Assembly: GCA_903813345.2 (NCBI GenBank)
Contig: CAIIXF020000001.1
Span: forward strand, 32,218,556 to 32,282,555
Origin: Owenia fusiformis
Lineage: Eukaryota; Annelida; Polychaeta; Sabellida; Oweniidae
Length of the DNA: 64,000 nucleotides
Direction of reading: 5' to 3'
In this document: positions 11,019 through 24,900 of the stretch, piece after piece
Layout: every line of letters begins with the position of its first letter
Numbering within the stretch: position 1 is the stretch's first letter
Translations under genes and position numbers: made by a program
Notes under the pieces: generated by a model
Told to the model about the DNA's origin: nothing
Database searches by the model: none
What the model saw: only the letters and a program-made list of their open reading frames with translations

Positions 11019-11742
11019 TATGGTTAAAACAACCAAATAATGAAGTATTACCATGTGTCTACTTAGCAGTTTGTTCTATGTCATCCATCCTGCTAGGTTA
11101 CATTGTGGAACTCCGCCAAACACGACACTGAAGGCAGTATTCTGAGGTTATAAAATCTAAATCTAAATAATTTCCCATTTGTAGCCCCTTGGAGATTTCC
11201 GGAATTGAACAAAGAAGCGAATGTTGCGATTTTTCAACTTTAGTTCGTTGTTTTTCACCACTTTATGTGTAGTGTTTTCATTTAGGAGGCGGTCTTATTT
11301 GAATGCATCATTTCAGGTCTTTAAGAATCAATAGATCAATAAGCAGACTAAAAATTCAAATTTAGCAGTTTCATTGCGTAATTGGGCCTTCTATAATCAG
11401 TAGCAAATGCTCGCAAAACGTTTTTAAAAATATTTACTACCGTTTTCCTTGAAAACATGGTTGGGTGACACGTCATTTAGTTACATGATCGATACAGTAA
11501 CTAGTCACGTGATCAGACACATGTCACGTGATCACACACGTGTCACATGTACAGTCATGTGAGCTTGCAAAATGGACGATCTAAATTTCCAAAAATTCTG
11601 CTAAGATCAAGATCGATATGCTGTTGCCTTCAGTGTCGTGTTTGGCGGAGTTCCACAATGTAACCTAGCAGGATGGATGACATAGAACAAACTGCTAAGT
11701 AGACACATGGTAACATTTCATTATTTCGTTATTTTAACCATA
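11019..11742. mobile_element. Hairpin MITE, copy 1
   Basis: Terminal inverted repeats of about 115 bp: 'tatggttaaaa' at 11019 leads into 'accatgtgtctacttagcag' and 'ggttacattgtggaactcc', mirrored at 11630-11742. The interior holds 'cacgtgatcagacac'-type short repeats and no coding capacity. A related copy lies at about 47968-48693. A TA target duplication is plausible because both ends begin TA. Confidence 0.85.
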
Positions 11743-12971
11743 TGAACTGGTTCACAGAAAAAAAAAAATGAGTGTAGGTCTAGCCATGGGCTTTGAACAT
11801 AGTGAACACCATCCATTGATCTCTATAGGAAGAAGATACTTCTAATAAGAGAGATCAATAGATGTTGTTCACTGTGGCTTTGAAGAGAAAGTCAACTCAA
11901 AATCTGCCCATGATCTTCTTTGGTAAGTAGATGGGTATATATGTGGTGAAACTCAATATGCAAAAAAGTCCGGAGGGGTCTTGATTGTGCTATCCTATGG
12001 CATAGAGCCTCTTTAACACCTTGAAAAGTCTTAACCCTTAACAGTTGATCTTATCGCTTTCTTAAAGACATGATCAGAATAGAGGAGCATAAAAGGTGTT
12101 CACTCTAAATAATATGGGTAGGAAGAATGTGTAGCACAGCCAATTTTGGCTTTGGGCATCAAGCATGGAAACTGGTATATAGCTGCCCTGCGATGAACGG
12201 AGAATCATATATCTAGTGATACATATAAACCCTATATTTGATCTTGTATGTTCTTTAATCCCCGTGAACCCAAAACCTCCATAAGTGGAACACCTCCTAA
12301 CTTCCTAAGTGAAACGCTTTTTGGCAGAACGGAGGATGTTCCACTTATACAGGTTCTAATGTACATTGATTTTGCAAGCAAGGTACTTACCAGGTATTAC
12401 ATTTACTCTGGCTAAAATTGGACTTGTATGTTATCTCAAGAATAAAATGAAGTTTTATGACTCTCAGAGGAATTAGATTTGGAAACTTTCAATCTTGAGA
12501 GGAAATTGACATGGCAATTGAAATTGACAACAAAAAAAGGGTCTTTGTCGCAACTCTTGGATATTCAGTTGTATACCTTCATAGTAATAGTATACCTTTG
12601 ATTTTCTGTCCATTTCTCCAAATATTTTCTCTAGGCCTACTGAAAAAAAGAAAAAGAAAAAAATGCAAGCACTGTCCACTGTCCAGGCACTTAGTCAAGT
12701 GTGGGTGCTCTGGAAAAAGTTTGGAACTTTGAATATACAATCATATACATAGCTGTTTTTGGGACATATATCACTAAAGTATATCTCCCCAAAGAATAGC
12801 GTGTTATTGGGAGAGAACCATGAGAAGCAATATGAAAATTACAGATTTTTGGAAAACACCATGGATATTCATGAAAATGCAGAGTAAAAACTTTAAAAAT
12901 GGTTGTGAAAAATTAAAGCAAAATTGATTTTCCAGAGATTATACACTGACTGAGTGAAATAAGAAGGGGAC
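11743..12971. other. Upstream region of TTC21B
   Basis: No conserved exon, and no obvious RFX X-box of the GTTGCCATGGCAAC type, although IFT genes are often RFX targets. The 5' UTR probably lies in the last few hundred bases. The transcription start cannot be fixed from sequence alone. Confidence 0.35.
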
Positions 12972-15900
12972 ATGGCAGATGCCGATGCGGCCACTTTGGT
13001 AAGATAGTGTTGACTTTACTTTGAGTTATACTTTTTTTATATATTAAAAGTAAAAATTTTATTTTTATATTTTGATCATGTACATGTAGTTGATATATCC
13101 TTCCCCTTATATCTATTTTTGATTATCATCCAAATTAATTCCCCACTTTTTATGTCACCACCTCAAGTGTTGACATATTGTTATAGTTTCAAACTCTTTG
13201 TGTATTATGTTTGGTGTTTGTCGTTCAGTGGTTGGTATCTGTAACAAATGCCAAGTGGTGACATTTTGCATGTTTCACAATGTCAAGGAATTGTTAAAAT
13301 GATGCCTTGTATCCTTCTTTTTTATGATAATCAAAATCATCCAAATAAGGTTAGTGAACTTATTTGATTAACTTAATTAATTAACTTATTCCTGCTTCTA
13401 GGCCAAGATCAACTACTACTGCAGAGAGAGGTACTTCCGACATATGCAGACTGCAGCTGTTGAGGGCCTCAAGAAATATGGCAATGATCCCGTGCTCAAG
13501 TTTTTCAGTGCTTATGGCATGGTGCTTGAAGGTAACTTAGCAAGTTAGAGATCATAGATTAAGTCCTAGCAACTTTGTTAGTATCACGCGAGACCACAAT
13601 TATATGAAGGGATAAAGTTGTTTATCAATGGCCATCTCAAAACCTAATTAAGAAGGGATAGGTAGTTAAATTAAGTGTGTAGATTCTGCGTACACCTGAG
13701 ATTTAAAGATTGCACTTGTTTGCAAGCCTATTTTGCATAGGGTGTTATCTCCAGATTGGATCTAACATAGATCTCATTTTCAGAGCTCCAGAGAATCAAT
13801 ATGTCATTTAGGTATGAAAAATTTAGCTGTTACTTTGAATACATGCTTCCATGTCTCACTTTTGTCCCTTAGGTCGTGTCCAGGATGGTATCCGAGAGCT
13901 TGACATGCTCAAGGAGAAGAGAGATATCAACCTGTGTTCGTATATGGCACTGATGTATGCACATAAACTCTCCAGGACTGTAGGTAGGCAAACACACAAT
14001 AATTCACAGAAATCTGGAAAATTACTGAACAGTGCATTTTTAAAAAGATAATAATCATTTTTAATTGAATCTTATTTTCTTTGCCTATACTGTATATTAG
14101 GTAATTGATTATATTAACATTATTATGACTGGAATGGCTAAAATGAATTGGTCATATGAATGTACCATAAAGTAAAACTTACAACATAATTAAGACATGA
14201 CTGGTTTGGTAATTATTAGAATTCTCTTTGAGAAAATCCTGGTCTGCTATCTTCTAGAAAACTTCACAACGTTTATGTAATATCAACATGATTTATTCAG
14301 TCTTATTTTGAGTTTTTTTAAATCTGCCTGATATGTGATGTGATTTGGATAATATTCATGTAGATCGGGAAGCTGTGTCTGAACTAGATGCAAGGCTGAA
14401 GGATGAGAGAAAACAAGCTGGAGAAAAGGTATGCATCATATTGTATGACATGCTGTCATTTAGCATTACCTAACATCAAGAAACCAGTCAAATGTAAACC
14501 CAAATGAGGGGTGAGAGGGGGAGAGGGGAGCATTGCAAATGAATTGATTGAAATACAGTTTTTACTCTAATGACCATTTCCAAAACTGTAGATCCTTCCT
14601 TATCTAGACAGAAAAGCAAAATCAGCAGAACAAAATATTTCATAGTATTTTATTGCAAAGAAGACATCATTGTCTTGTTTAAATAAAGCATTTACCTGGA
14701 AGATGTGCAGAATCTCATTACAGATAATTGTTGTTCGTTAACATTGTATTCAATTTTTATTAAAGGGTTTATATTTTGGAGCCTTGTTCCTGTTTCACAG
14801 TGGCCGCCATGACAAGGCAAGGGAATATGTAGACAGATCACTCAAACAGAACCCACAATCTAAAGAGGTATTCTAGACGATGTTAACTTTATTCTACTTT
14901 ATGTTTAGTTAAGAAATTAGATAAAATCTATGAGTTGTTCATGTTTACTAGAATTATGGAGTATAGAACTGAAGAAGTTAGGGACAAGTGGGTAATTTGT
15001 AGACCCCTACATGTGTTTGTTCGAAGGATGACAGAACGGTTACTCTTGAAACAAATTGTTTGGTTTGTTCTAAATGCATGTACTTATTGCTTAAAGAACT
15101 TAACTTTTGAAACTGTATTTAAGGCATTGACTCTTCGAGGCTGGATAGACCTGCTGTGTGGAAGGGACTCGTATGCCAAGAAAGCTGCAAAATATTTTGA
15201 TGATGCAATGAGGTACATGTTTTCTTTATCACATATCACCTTAAATGTTTTTTATGTCACTACCAGAAGTGGAGACATATTGTTACAATCTCTTGCATTC
15301 TTGTGGACCATGTTTGGTGGGTTTTATTCAGCGTTTGGCAGTTGGTGTTTGGTGTCAAAATGCAGGTGGTGACATTTTGCATGTTAATGCCTTGTTACTC
15401 ATTCAATAGATCCCCGGCGAAATGAATGTGAATTAATCATGAATATTCAGGTATAATTCATGGGAATTCATGAACTTTTTTCATGAATAATTCATCAATG
15501 AAGAATATTGAAGAATAAATATATACCTGAACTATTCATGAATATGACTGAAATACAATTTGGACTCATGAAATATTCATGAACTGTATATTCATGAAAT
15601 ATTCATGATATCACATTCCTTAAAAATTCATCAAAAGTAAGCCTCATATTTCTTGAAATATTCATGAAAAAATAAGCCTCATATTTCTTGAAATATTCAT
15701 GAAAAAAGCAAGCCTCATAGTTCTTGAAATATTCACCACCTGTATAGTCATGAAATATTCATCACCTCTATATTCTTGAAATATTCATGATATTCTATTC
15801 CTCAATATTCTTGAAATCTTCTCCAGGTTTAGCTTCATTTTTCTTGAAATATTCCTCAACTGCATATTCATGAAATATTTATCACCTGTATGTTCATGAA

Positions 15901-18900
15901 ATATTACTCAATGAAAAATAAATATACCTGAACTATTCATGAATATGACTGAAATACAATTTGGACTCATGAAATATTCATCAACTCTATAGGCTATTCA
16001 TGAAATATCCATCACCCGTTTATTCTTGAAATATTCATGATATTCTATCCCTCAATATTCTTGAAATTTTCTCCAGGTTTAGCTTCATATTTCTTGAAAT
16101 ATTCATGACATTATATTCTTCACCATTCTTGAAATCATCTCTATGTATACAACCTCATATTTCTTGAAATATTCATAACATTATATTCTCCAACATTCTT
16201 GAATAATTCATGAATTAGCTCACATGTATGTTCATGAACTATAACTTAAATGAAGAATAAATATTCATCACCTGTATATATTCTGTTCCTCAATGTTCTT
16301 GAAATCTTCTCCAAGTTTAGCTTCATTTTTCTTAAAATATTCCTCAACTGCATATTCATGAAATATTTATCACCTGTATGTTCATGAAATATTACTCAAT
16401 GAAAAATAAATATACCTGAACTATTCATGAATATGACTGAAATACAATTTGGACTCATGAAATATTCATCAACTCTATAAGCTATTCATGAAATATTCAT
16501 TACCCGTATATTCTTGAAATATTCATGATATTCTATCCCTCAATATTCTTGAATTCTTCTCCAGCAGCTTCATATTTCTTGAAATATTCATGACATTATA
16601 TTCTTCAACATTCTTGAAATCATCTCCATGTATACAACCTCATATTTCTTGAAATATTCACCAACTGTATATTCATGAAATATTCATAACATTATATTCT
16701 CCAACATTCTTGAATAATTCATGAATTAACTCACATGTATGTTCATGAACTATTACTTAAATGAAGAATAACTATTCATCACCTGTATATATTCTGTTCC
16801 TCAATGTTCTTGCAATCTTCTCCAAGTTTAGGTTCATTTTTCTTGATATATTCCTCAACTGCATATTCATGAAATATTTATCACCTGTATGTTTATGAAA
16901 TATTTCTCAATGAAAAATAAATATACCTGAACTATTCATGAATATGACTGAAATACAATTTGGACTCATGAAATATTCATCAACTCTATAAGCTATTCAT
17001 GAAATATTCATTACCCGTATATTCTTGAAATATTCATGATATTCTATCCCTCAATATTCTTGAATTCTTCTCCAGCAGCTTCATATTTCTTGAAATATTC
17101 ATGACATTATATTCTTCAACATTCTTGAAATCATCTCCATGTATACAACCTCATATTTCTTGAAATATTCACCAACTCTATATTCATGAAATATTCATAA
17201 CATTATATTCTCCAACATTCTTGAATAATTCATGAATTAACTCACATGTATGTTCATGAACTATTACTTAAATGAAGAATAAATATTCATCACCTGTATA
17301 TATTCTGTTCCTCAATGTTCTTGAAATCTTCTCCAAGTTTAGGTTCATTTTTCTTGATATATTCCTCAACTGCATATTCATGAAATATTTATCACCTGTA
17401 TGTTCATGAAATATTACTCAATGAAAAATAAATATACCTGAACTATTCATGAATATGACTGAAATACAATTTGGACTCATGAAATATTCATCAACTCTAT
17501 AGGCTATTCATGAAATATTCATCACCCGCATATTCTTGAAATATTCATGATATTCTATCCCTCAATATTCTTGAAATCTTCTCCAGGTTTAGCTTCATAT
17601 TTCTTGAAATATTCATGACATTATATTCTTCAACATTCTTGAAATCATCTCCATGTATACGACCTCATATTTTTTGAAATATTCACCAACTGTATATTCA
17701 TGAAATATTCATAACATTATATTCTCCAACATTCTTGAATAATTCATGAATTAACTCACATGTATGTTCATGAACTATTACTTAAATGAAGAATAAATAT
17801 TCATCACCTGTATATATTCTGTTCCTCAATGTTCTTGAAATCTTCTCCAAGTTTAGCTTCATTTTTCTTGAAATATTCCTCATCTTAAAGTATTAGCATA
17901 TAAAATTTGAACCAAATCCATCTATTGATAGTTGATTTATCAACAAGCAAAGCTCCTTTGTCCCTACCCCAGCGAAATGGCATTGAATAATTCCTGAATA
18001 TTCATGTAAAATATTGATGAATAATCCACCAATGAAGAATAAATATCATGAAGAATTCATGAATATGCGTGAAAATCAATTGAACATCAATTTGGACACT
18101 TCCCGAAAATTCTTCAAATCGAATTACTTGAATATTCATGAATAAACTTTCATGGACTTTTGTGTTTTCCCACCTAAAGCAATAATTTCCTTTCTGAGGA
18201 ATTCTGGGATAGGTTATGATTCATAATTCTTCAAATATTCTTCAAATGAAGTGGTGAAAAAATGAAGAATATCTAAGAACATATTAATTCTTCATTATTG
18301 TTCAAATATCCTTTAAACAAAGTGGTGAAAATATGAAGCATTTCCAAGATTTTCATAAATGCAAAATGTTATTTTTATTTATTCTTTAAGTACCCTTCAA
18401 ATGAGGTCATGAAAAATTAAAGAATATCTTAGAACATATTAGTTCTTCATTATTATTCAAATGTCCCTTTAACAAATTGTTCCCATGTTACAAAAGAGCT
18501 TCAATTTCATGTTTTTCTTAAAGTTATTAAACATTTTCCCCAATATTCCTCAAATATTCTTCAAACAGAATGGAAAAAAGAAGAATTTCTAAGAATAAAT
18601 CTTTAGATAAAAATAAAATGGCTGATTTCTATATGAAAACTCCAGATCTTGAGATATCTCCTCTCTAGGTGGAAATAGCTATCTAATTATTGATCTAAAC
18701 AAGAAGATATGTGTCACCTACCTTTTGGCATATGTTCCTGTTTCTCTGTCCACATATTTTAAGGACATGTTCCTTTTTAACAAGAGCTTCAATTTCATGT
18801 TTTACTAATGTGTTTTTTCCCGCCTAAAACAATCATTTCCTTTTTGAGGAATTCTGGGATAGGTTATGATTCATTATTCTTCAAATATTCTTCAAATGAG

Positions 18901-21900
18901 GTGGTGAAAAAATGAAGAATATCTAAGAACATATTAATTCTTCATTATTATTCAAATATCCTTTAAACAAAGTGGTGAAAATATGAAGCATTTCCAAGAA
19001 TTTCATAAATGCAAAATGTTATTTTTATTTATTCTTCAAATACCCTTTAAATGAGGTGGTGAAAAATTGAAGAATATCTAAGAACATATTAGTTCTTCAT
19101 TATTATTCAAATATCCTTTTAACAAATTGGTGAAAATATGAAGAATTTTCAGGGTATCAAAGGATACAAAATCTTCTTTCGTATTCTTCAAATATTCTTC
19201 AAATTAGGTGGTGCAAAGGTGAAGAATATCTGAGAACATATTAGTTCTTCATTATTATTTGAATATTCTTCAACAACATGGTGAAAATATCAAGGATTTC
19301 CAAGATTTCAAAAGATACAAAAGGTTCTTCATTATTCTTCAAATATTCTTCAAACATTTTGGTGAGAATATGAAGAATATTTAAGAACATAAATATTCTT
19401 CAGTATTATTCAAATATCTTTCACACAAGGTAGTGAAAAAAAGAAGAATATCTAAGAACAGAGATGTTCTTTATTATTCTTCAAATATCCTTCAAACAAG
19501 GTGGTGAAAAAATGAAGAATATCTAAGAACAGATGTGTTCTTCATAATTATCCAAATTTTCTTCATTCAGCGTGGTGAAATTATAGAGAATTTTCAAGAA
19601 CATGAAATTTTCTTTATTCTTCTTCAATTATTCACCATAGAAATTGAAGAATATTCAGGAACATAAATTATTCTTTATTATTCTTCAAAAATACAAGAAT
19701 ATGGTTAAATCTTTATTCTTCACAATTTATATCGATATTACAATATTCATCACACCTGAATATTCATGAATAATTCATGAATATTCATATCACAAAAATA
19801 TCATTTCGCCGGGGATTGCTTATAAGTGCAAGCTATTTTTCAGTTTTTCACCTATTGCACTTGAACTAGACTAAGTGTAGATGTTTTCCAGTGTGTACCC
19901 CCTCTCCGGCACAGTCCCCATATATTTTGTTTATATTATAAAAATGAGTGGTATAATTACTCATACTAATTATTACTTAGTAATTACTCTTACAATAACA
20001 AAATCTGTACTTTCACATTTATGATTTTATTGTTTCATCTGATATCTAAATCTCTTTGCAACCTCAACCTTTAATGCGGTCTCTCTAATATCAGACATTT
20101 CAGATTAAATATTCATACTCTTGTTAGGTCCTAAGTATAAAGTATCTTAATTGTGCTAGCTTCACAATTTTATTTTGAATGAAACAATGTCTAGTAATAG
20201 AGAGATTGTTACTTGAAGATTGAATTGTGCATTCTAGTGCCAAATTGGTATTGGTTGGAGAACAAGTAAAATGGTAGGTTTGCATGCAATATGATTTTGT
20301 GCCTAAAAGTCTATGGTTGTAAGTCTGAAGATGAACTATTGAATCACATGAGGCAAACATGTAGAGGCCTAGAGGATGGCCATTTGGGCTCAGTTTGATC
20401 TGAAGAGGCCACATATTAATCTCATGATAACTTCAATCTGTGGATGAATAAATATTCTTAGACATTTTAGAATTTTTATTAGATATTGCTTTAAGTGTAC
20501 TTTGTGTTTGACTTTTTATGTTCAATAGAAGCAAGAGCATTCTAACCATCATTATTTTGAAACAGCATTCAAATCAAAGTTTTAACTTGTTTGTCCTGAA
20601 TGGTGCATGCACTTTTCTGTTTGTTATTGAGACACGTAGCTTTTGTTAAATCTGCTTCATTTTTACTGTCAAATGAAAAATTTAAGATTAAGTATTTTTT
20701 GTTGCAAAACTTTTGAAGATATATACAGATGCAAGACACATTGATGATTTGATGTAGAATCTTGGTGTCAGAGAAATCAGAAATAGATAAGGTGTATGGA
20801 AGAGTATGCAACTAGGTAGTTTTTTTTAAGAAGTCTTACTTCACATGAAAATGTCTTTATCTATTTCATCTGAATGTAACTTGGAAAAAACTAATACAAA
20901 ACTTGAAGAATTCTTAACTGCTACTAAATCTTATGAAATAGTCTAGAGAATGCTACCCCAATCTCATTTCACATTCTAGCCAAGATGGTGTGAAGGATAT
21001 GGATGCTTTGTTTGGGAAGGCCAAGTTCTTTGAGCAGAGACGCAACTTCACAGGGGCTCTTGAACTGTTGAACACAGCTGTTGTGAACTTTCAGTCCTTT
21101 ATTCCACCATTAATAGAGAAGATGAAAGTTCAACTAGCCTTACAGGATTGGGAGAATGTAATGGAGACTGCTCAGAGGTATATACATGTATTAACTATAT
21201 GTACAGAGTCCTGTTATGTTAATGCCTTGGAATATGTCGAGATTTATAGAGAATTTAAGAATTTCCAGTTGGTAATCAGCCACCTTATTATGTCCCCACC
21301 ACATAGTGTGGGGCCATATTGTCGGCCTAGGCGCGTCCGTCCGTCTGTCCGTCCGTCTGTCCGTCCGTCCGTCTGTCCGTCCGTCCGTCCGTCCGTACGT
21401 CCGGCAGTTTTCTCCAAAACCGCTACAGATATCACCTTCAAATTTTCAGGGATAACTTATGAGTGCATACAGATGTGGATGAAAAAAAATTAACTCGATA
21501 CCTACTTCCTGTCGGCCATTTTGAAGTCAAATGCTAAAATCCTTGTCTGCAAACTTTAAGAAAAACGGCTTCACAGTTGCTTTTAAAACTTTAACATCTT
21601 GTTCAGCTCACTTCATTCTAGATCTGATTAGGTTTTGGACCTGTTAGCTCAGTCATGTCAGCCATTTTGAATGTCTTAAGAAAAGTTAGCGCACGATAAT
21701 ACTTTGTATCATATTGAATGGTGTTTTTGAGTTTTCATATTCTAACTATTTAGTAGCTTTATAAATAATTTCAGATGTACTTTGTTGTTAAAGCCTATGT
21801 TGTTGTTAACAGTATTTATATGTGATAATTTTGTAAAAAGAAATCAGCAAAAACTCATGATCACTTTTTTATTGTCAGCCATTTTGGATTTTTCCGTCCT

Positions 21901-24900
21901 AAAATCTTGTCTGTGGAGTCTTGTCTACGTGTTTTCAGGTGAACCGTTTGGTGGATCAATTCTTGATTTTCAGGGATGATTCTTAGTATAAAAATCTAGA
22001 TCTGATTAGTTTTTTGGCATTCTGGGTAAATGTCAAGGCAGCCATTTTGGATTTTCCGTCCTAAAATCTTGTCTGTAAAGTCTTGTCTACGCATTTTCAG
22101 GTGAACTGTTTGGTAGATCAATTTCAATTTTTCAGGGATGATCATTAATATGAAAATGTACAACTGATTAGTTTTTTGGCATTCTGGGTAATTGTCAAGG
22201 CAGCCATTTTGGATTTTCCGTCCTAAAATATTGTCTGTAAAGTCTTGTCTACGCATTTCCAGGTGAACAGTTCTGTAGATCAATTTCAAGTTTTCAGGGA
22301 TGATTCTTAGTATGAAAATCTAGATCTGATTAGTATTTGGGCATTCTGGGTAAATGCCAAGGCAGCCATTTTGGATTTTCCGTCCTAAAATCTTGTCTGT
22401 AGAGTTTTGTCTACGCATTTCCCGGTGAACCGTTTGGTAGATCAATTTCAAATTTTCAGGGATGATTCTTAATATGAAAATCTAGATCTGATCAGTTTTT
22501 TGGCATTCTGGATAAATGTCAAGGCAGCCATTTTGAATTTTCCGTCTTAAAATCCTGCCCGTTAAGTCTTGTCTATGCGTTTTTAGGTGAACCGTTTTGT
22601 AGATCAATTTCAAATTTTCAGGGATGATTCTTAGTATGAAAATCTAGATCTGATTAGTTTTGGCATTCTGGATAAATGCCAAGGCAGCCATTTTGGATTT
22701 TCCGTCTTAAAATCCTGCCCGTAAAGTCTTGTCTACGCGTTTTTAGGTGAACCGTTTTGTAGATCAATTTCAAATTTTCAGGGATGATTCTTAGTATGAA
22801 AATCTACATCTGATTAGTTTTTTGGCATTCTAGGTAAATTTTAAGGTGGCCATTTTGGATTTTCCATCATCAAATTGTGTCGGTAAAGTCTTGTCTACTC
22901 ATTTTTAGGATAACCATTTGACAGGATCACCCATAAGTGGGGACATTTTGTACACATTTGTGTTCTTGTTAAATTTTGTAAGCCTATGGCACCCTTTCAT
23001 TCATTTACAGCAACGCACACAGTGTAGAGACTGGAATATATCATACTTCTCTACTTTGTAGGGAGGGAAACTATTTAATACTCGTGTAAATAATTGAAAT
23101 GCTATTTCTTTCAGGATTCTAGCCATGGATGGACATAATATAGAGGCCCAGAAGTATATCATACTTCATCTACTCTGTAGGGAGGGCAACTATCAAGAAG
23201 TAAGAGCTTTTGTGAGATCATATTGAGAAACACAAGATAAATGTCAGAAAAACACAAATTACAGGAGAACACATTAATATTTATAACAATTGGCAACTAC
23301 CATTGAATTAAATTTGCAGTTCTCACTTAAGATTCTTATAATGAAAAATTGCCTGATGAGATACTTAACAATTTTATATATTGAGCTAAAATAAAACTTT
23401 GTAAATGAAGTTAATGACAGAACTCAATGTTATTAGGCTGCAGAAAAGCTTGCTGACCTGTTACAAGATATGGACAGAAATGAACCACAGAATGGCCAAC
23501 TGTTCTATGAGATGTCACAAGTCTTCTGTAGACTGGTAGGTTAAAGTCCCCATGTAAAGTTTAAACCACTTTGGCTTATACTGTAGTCTTACCCAATGTT
23601 ATCAAAGTGTGATATGTGAAACTTTTTTAATTTCAAAAAGTGGTTTTTGAACGACTTTTCCTTAAAAAATTGTGAATTTATTTAAAACTAACTTTTAGAG
23701 GTCACACATATCTTTTGATAAGCCACAATTCATACCAATGCATAGTTGGAAAGAAAAGTGGTTCATAAATAAGCGAGAAATGAACTCATCAGTGCATGAA
23801 ATGGTTCAGAGAAATGTTAGTTCTCATAGAAACCAATGGTACAATGATACATAATTTATTCTTCCTTTTAACCTGGTTAGACAATTGACATTGGTTTATT
23901 ATTGAAGTTTAGCATATTTTGAAAAGATTGACATAGTATTTTTTTCTGTTTTTGCCACCTGAGTGAGTCATAATGACATCAATAATGTTGCAAAATATTT
24001 TTGATATGCTAAAACATTGATATGGCCCATTAAATATGGCATTTTATTATTGAAATAGTGTGTCCTTTGTTCAATCTTTGCAGTGGACGTTAAAAAGAAA
24101 TGCTCACAACTTTTCTTGATGATTAAAAAATTTCAACTTTTTTTCAAAAATGGCGGGAAATTTGAATATTTGAGAAATGAAATGCTCACAACTTTTTTTT
24201 CAAAAATCTCTAAAATAACTTATGAAGTCATGACAAATTGTAAATGAATGATAAAAAAATATTTTCAAACTTTACATTGGGACTTGAAGCAATTTATTTT
24301 CCCGATTACATGTAAATGCATTGCAATGTACTGTACTGCATCGTACCATTACTACCATACATGCCATACATTTACTGTACCATACTGTACATTTAACTCA
24401 TCTGGTAATAAAAGATGACAAATGTAGCTTTGGTAAAACTATAACGATTTTCTATTCCTTATCCAAATCGGATGAATTTGTAATTAGTGGTATAATAAGC
24501 AAATGCCTATCCTAATCATAAAGACATGTTAGTGGTGGTGATGAAAATCACAAATTGTATACATATATTTAAAGTGTTTAAACACAAAAAAGTAAGAAAT
24601 ATGTTTATTTGAAAACAATCTTGCAGTAGCACAAAAGAATAAAAAGCAACTATGAAGCTATGATTTTAGACTAATCAGGCTTTTACAAAAAGGAACATTT
24701 GTTTTGTTTTAGCACTACTTAAGGTCTGAGCTTTTATCTGATCAGTTTACTATTAACATACATTTTTACTTCATGCAGTGTGGTAGGAATTCTGCAGTGC
24801 TTCAACAGACCTTCTTCATGTGTGAGAGGGCTGTAGGACTGGACAACTCCAATGCTGACTTTGTTACTGAGATGGGCTATGAGTATTTCATACAGGGAAA

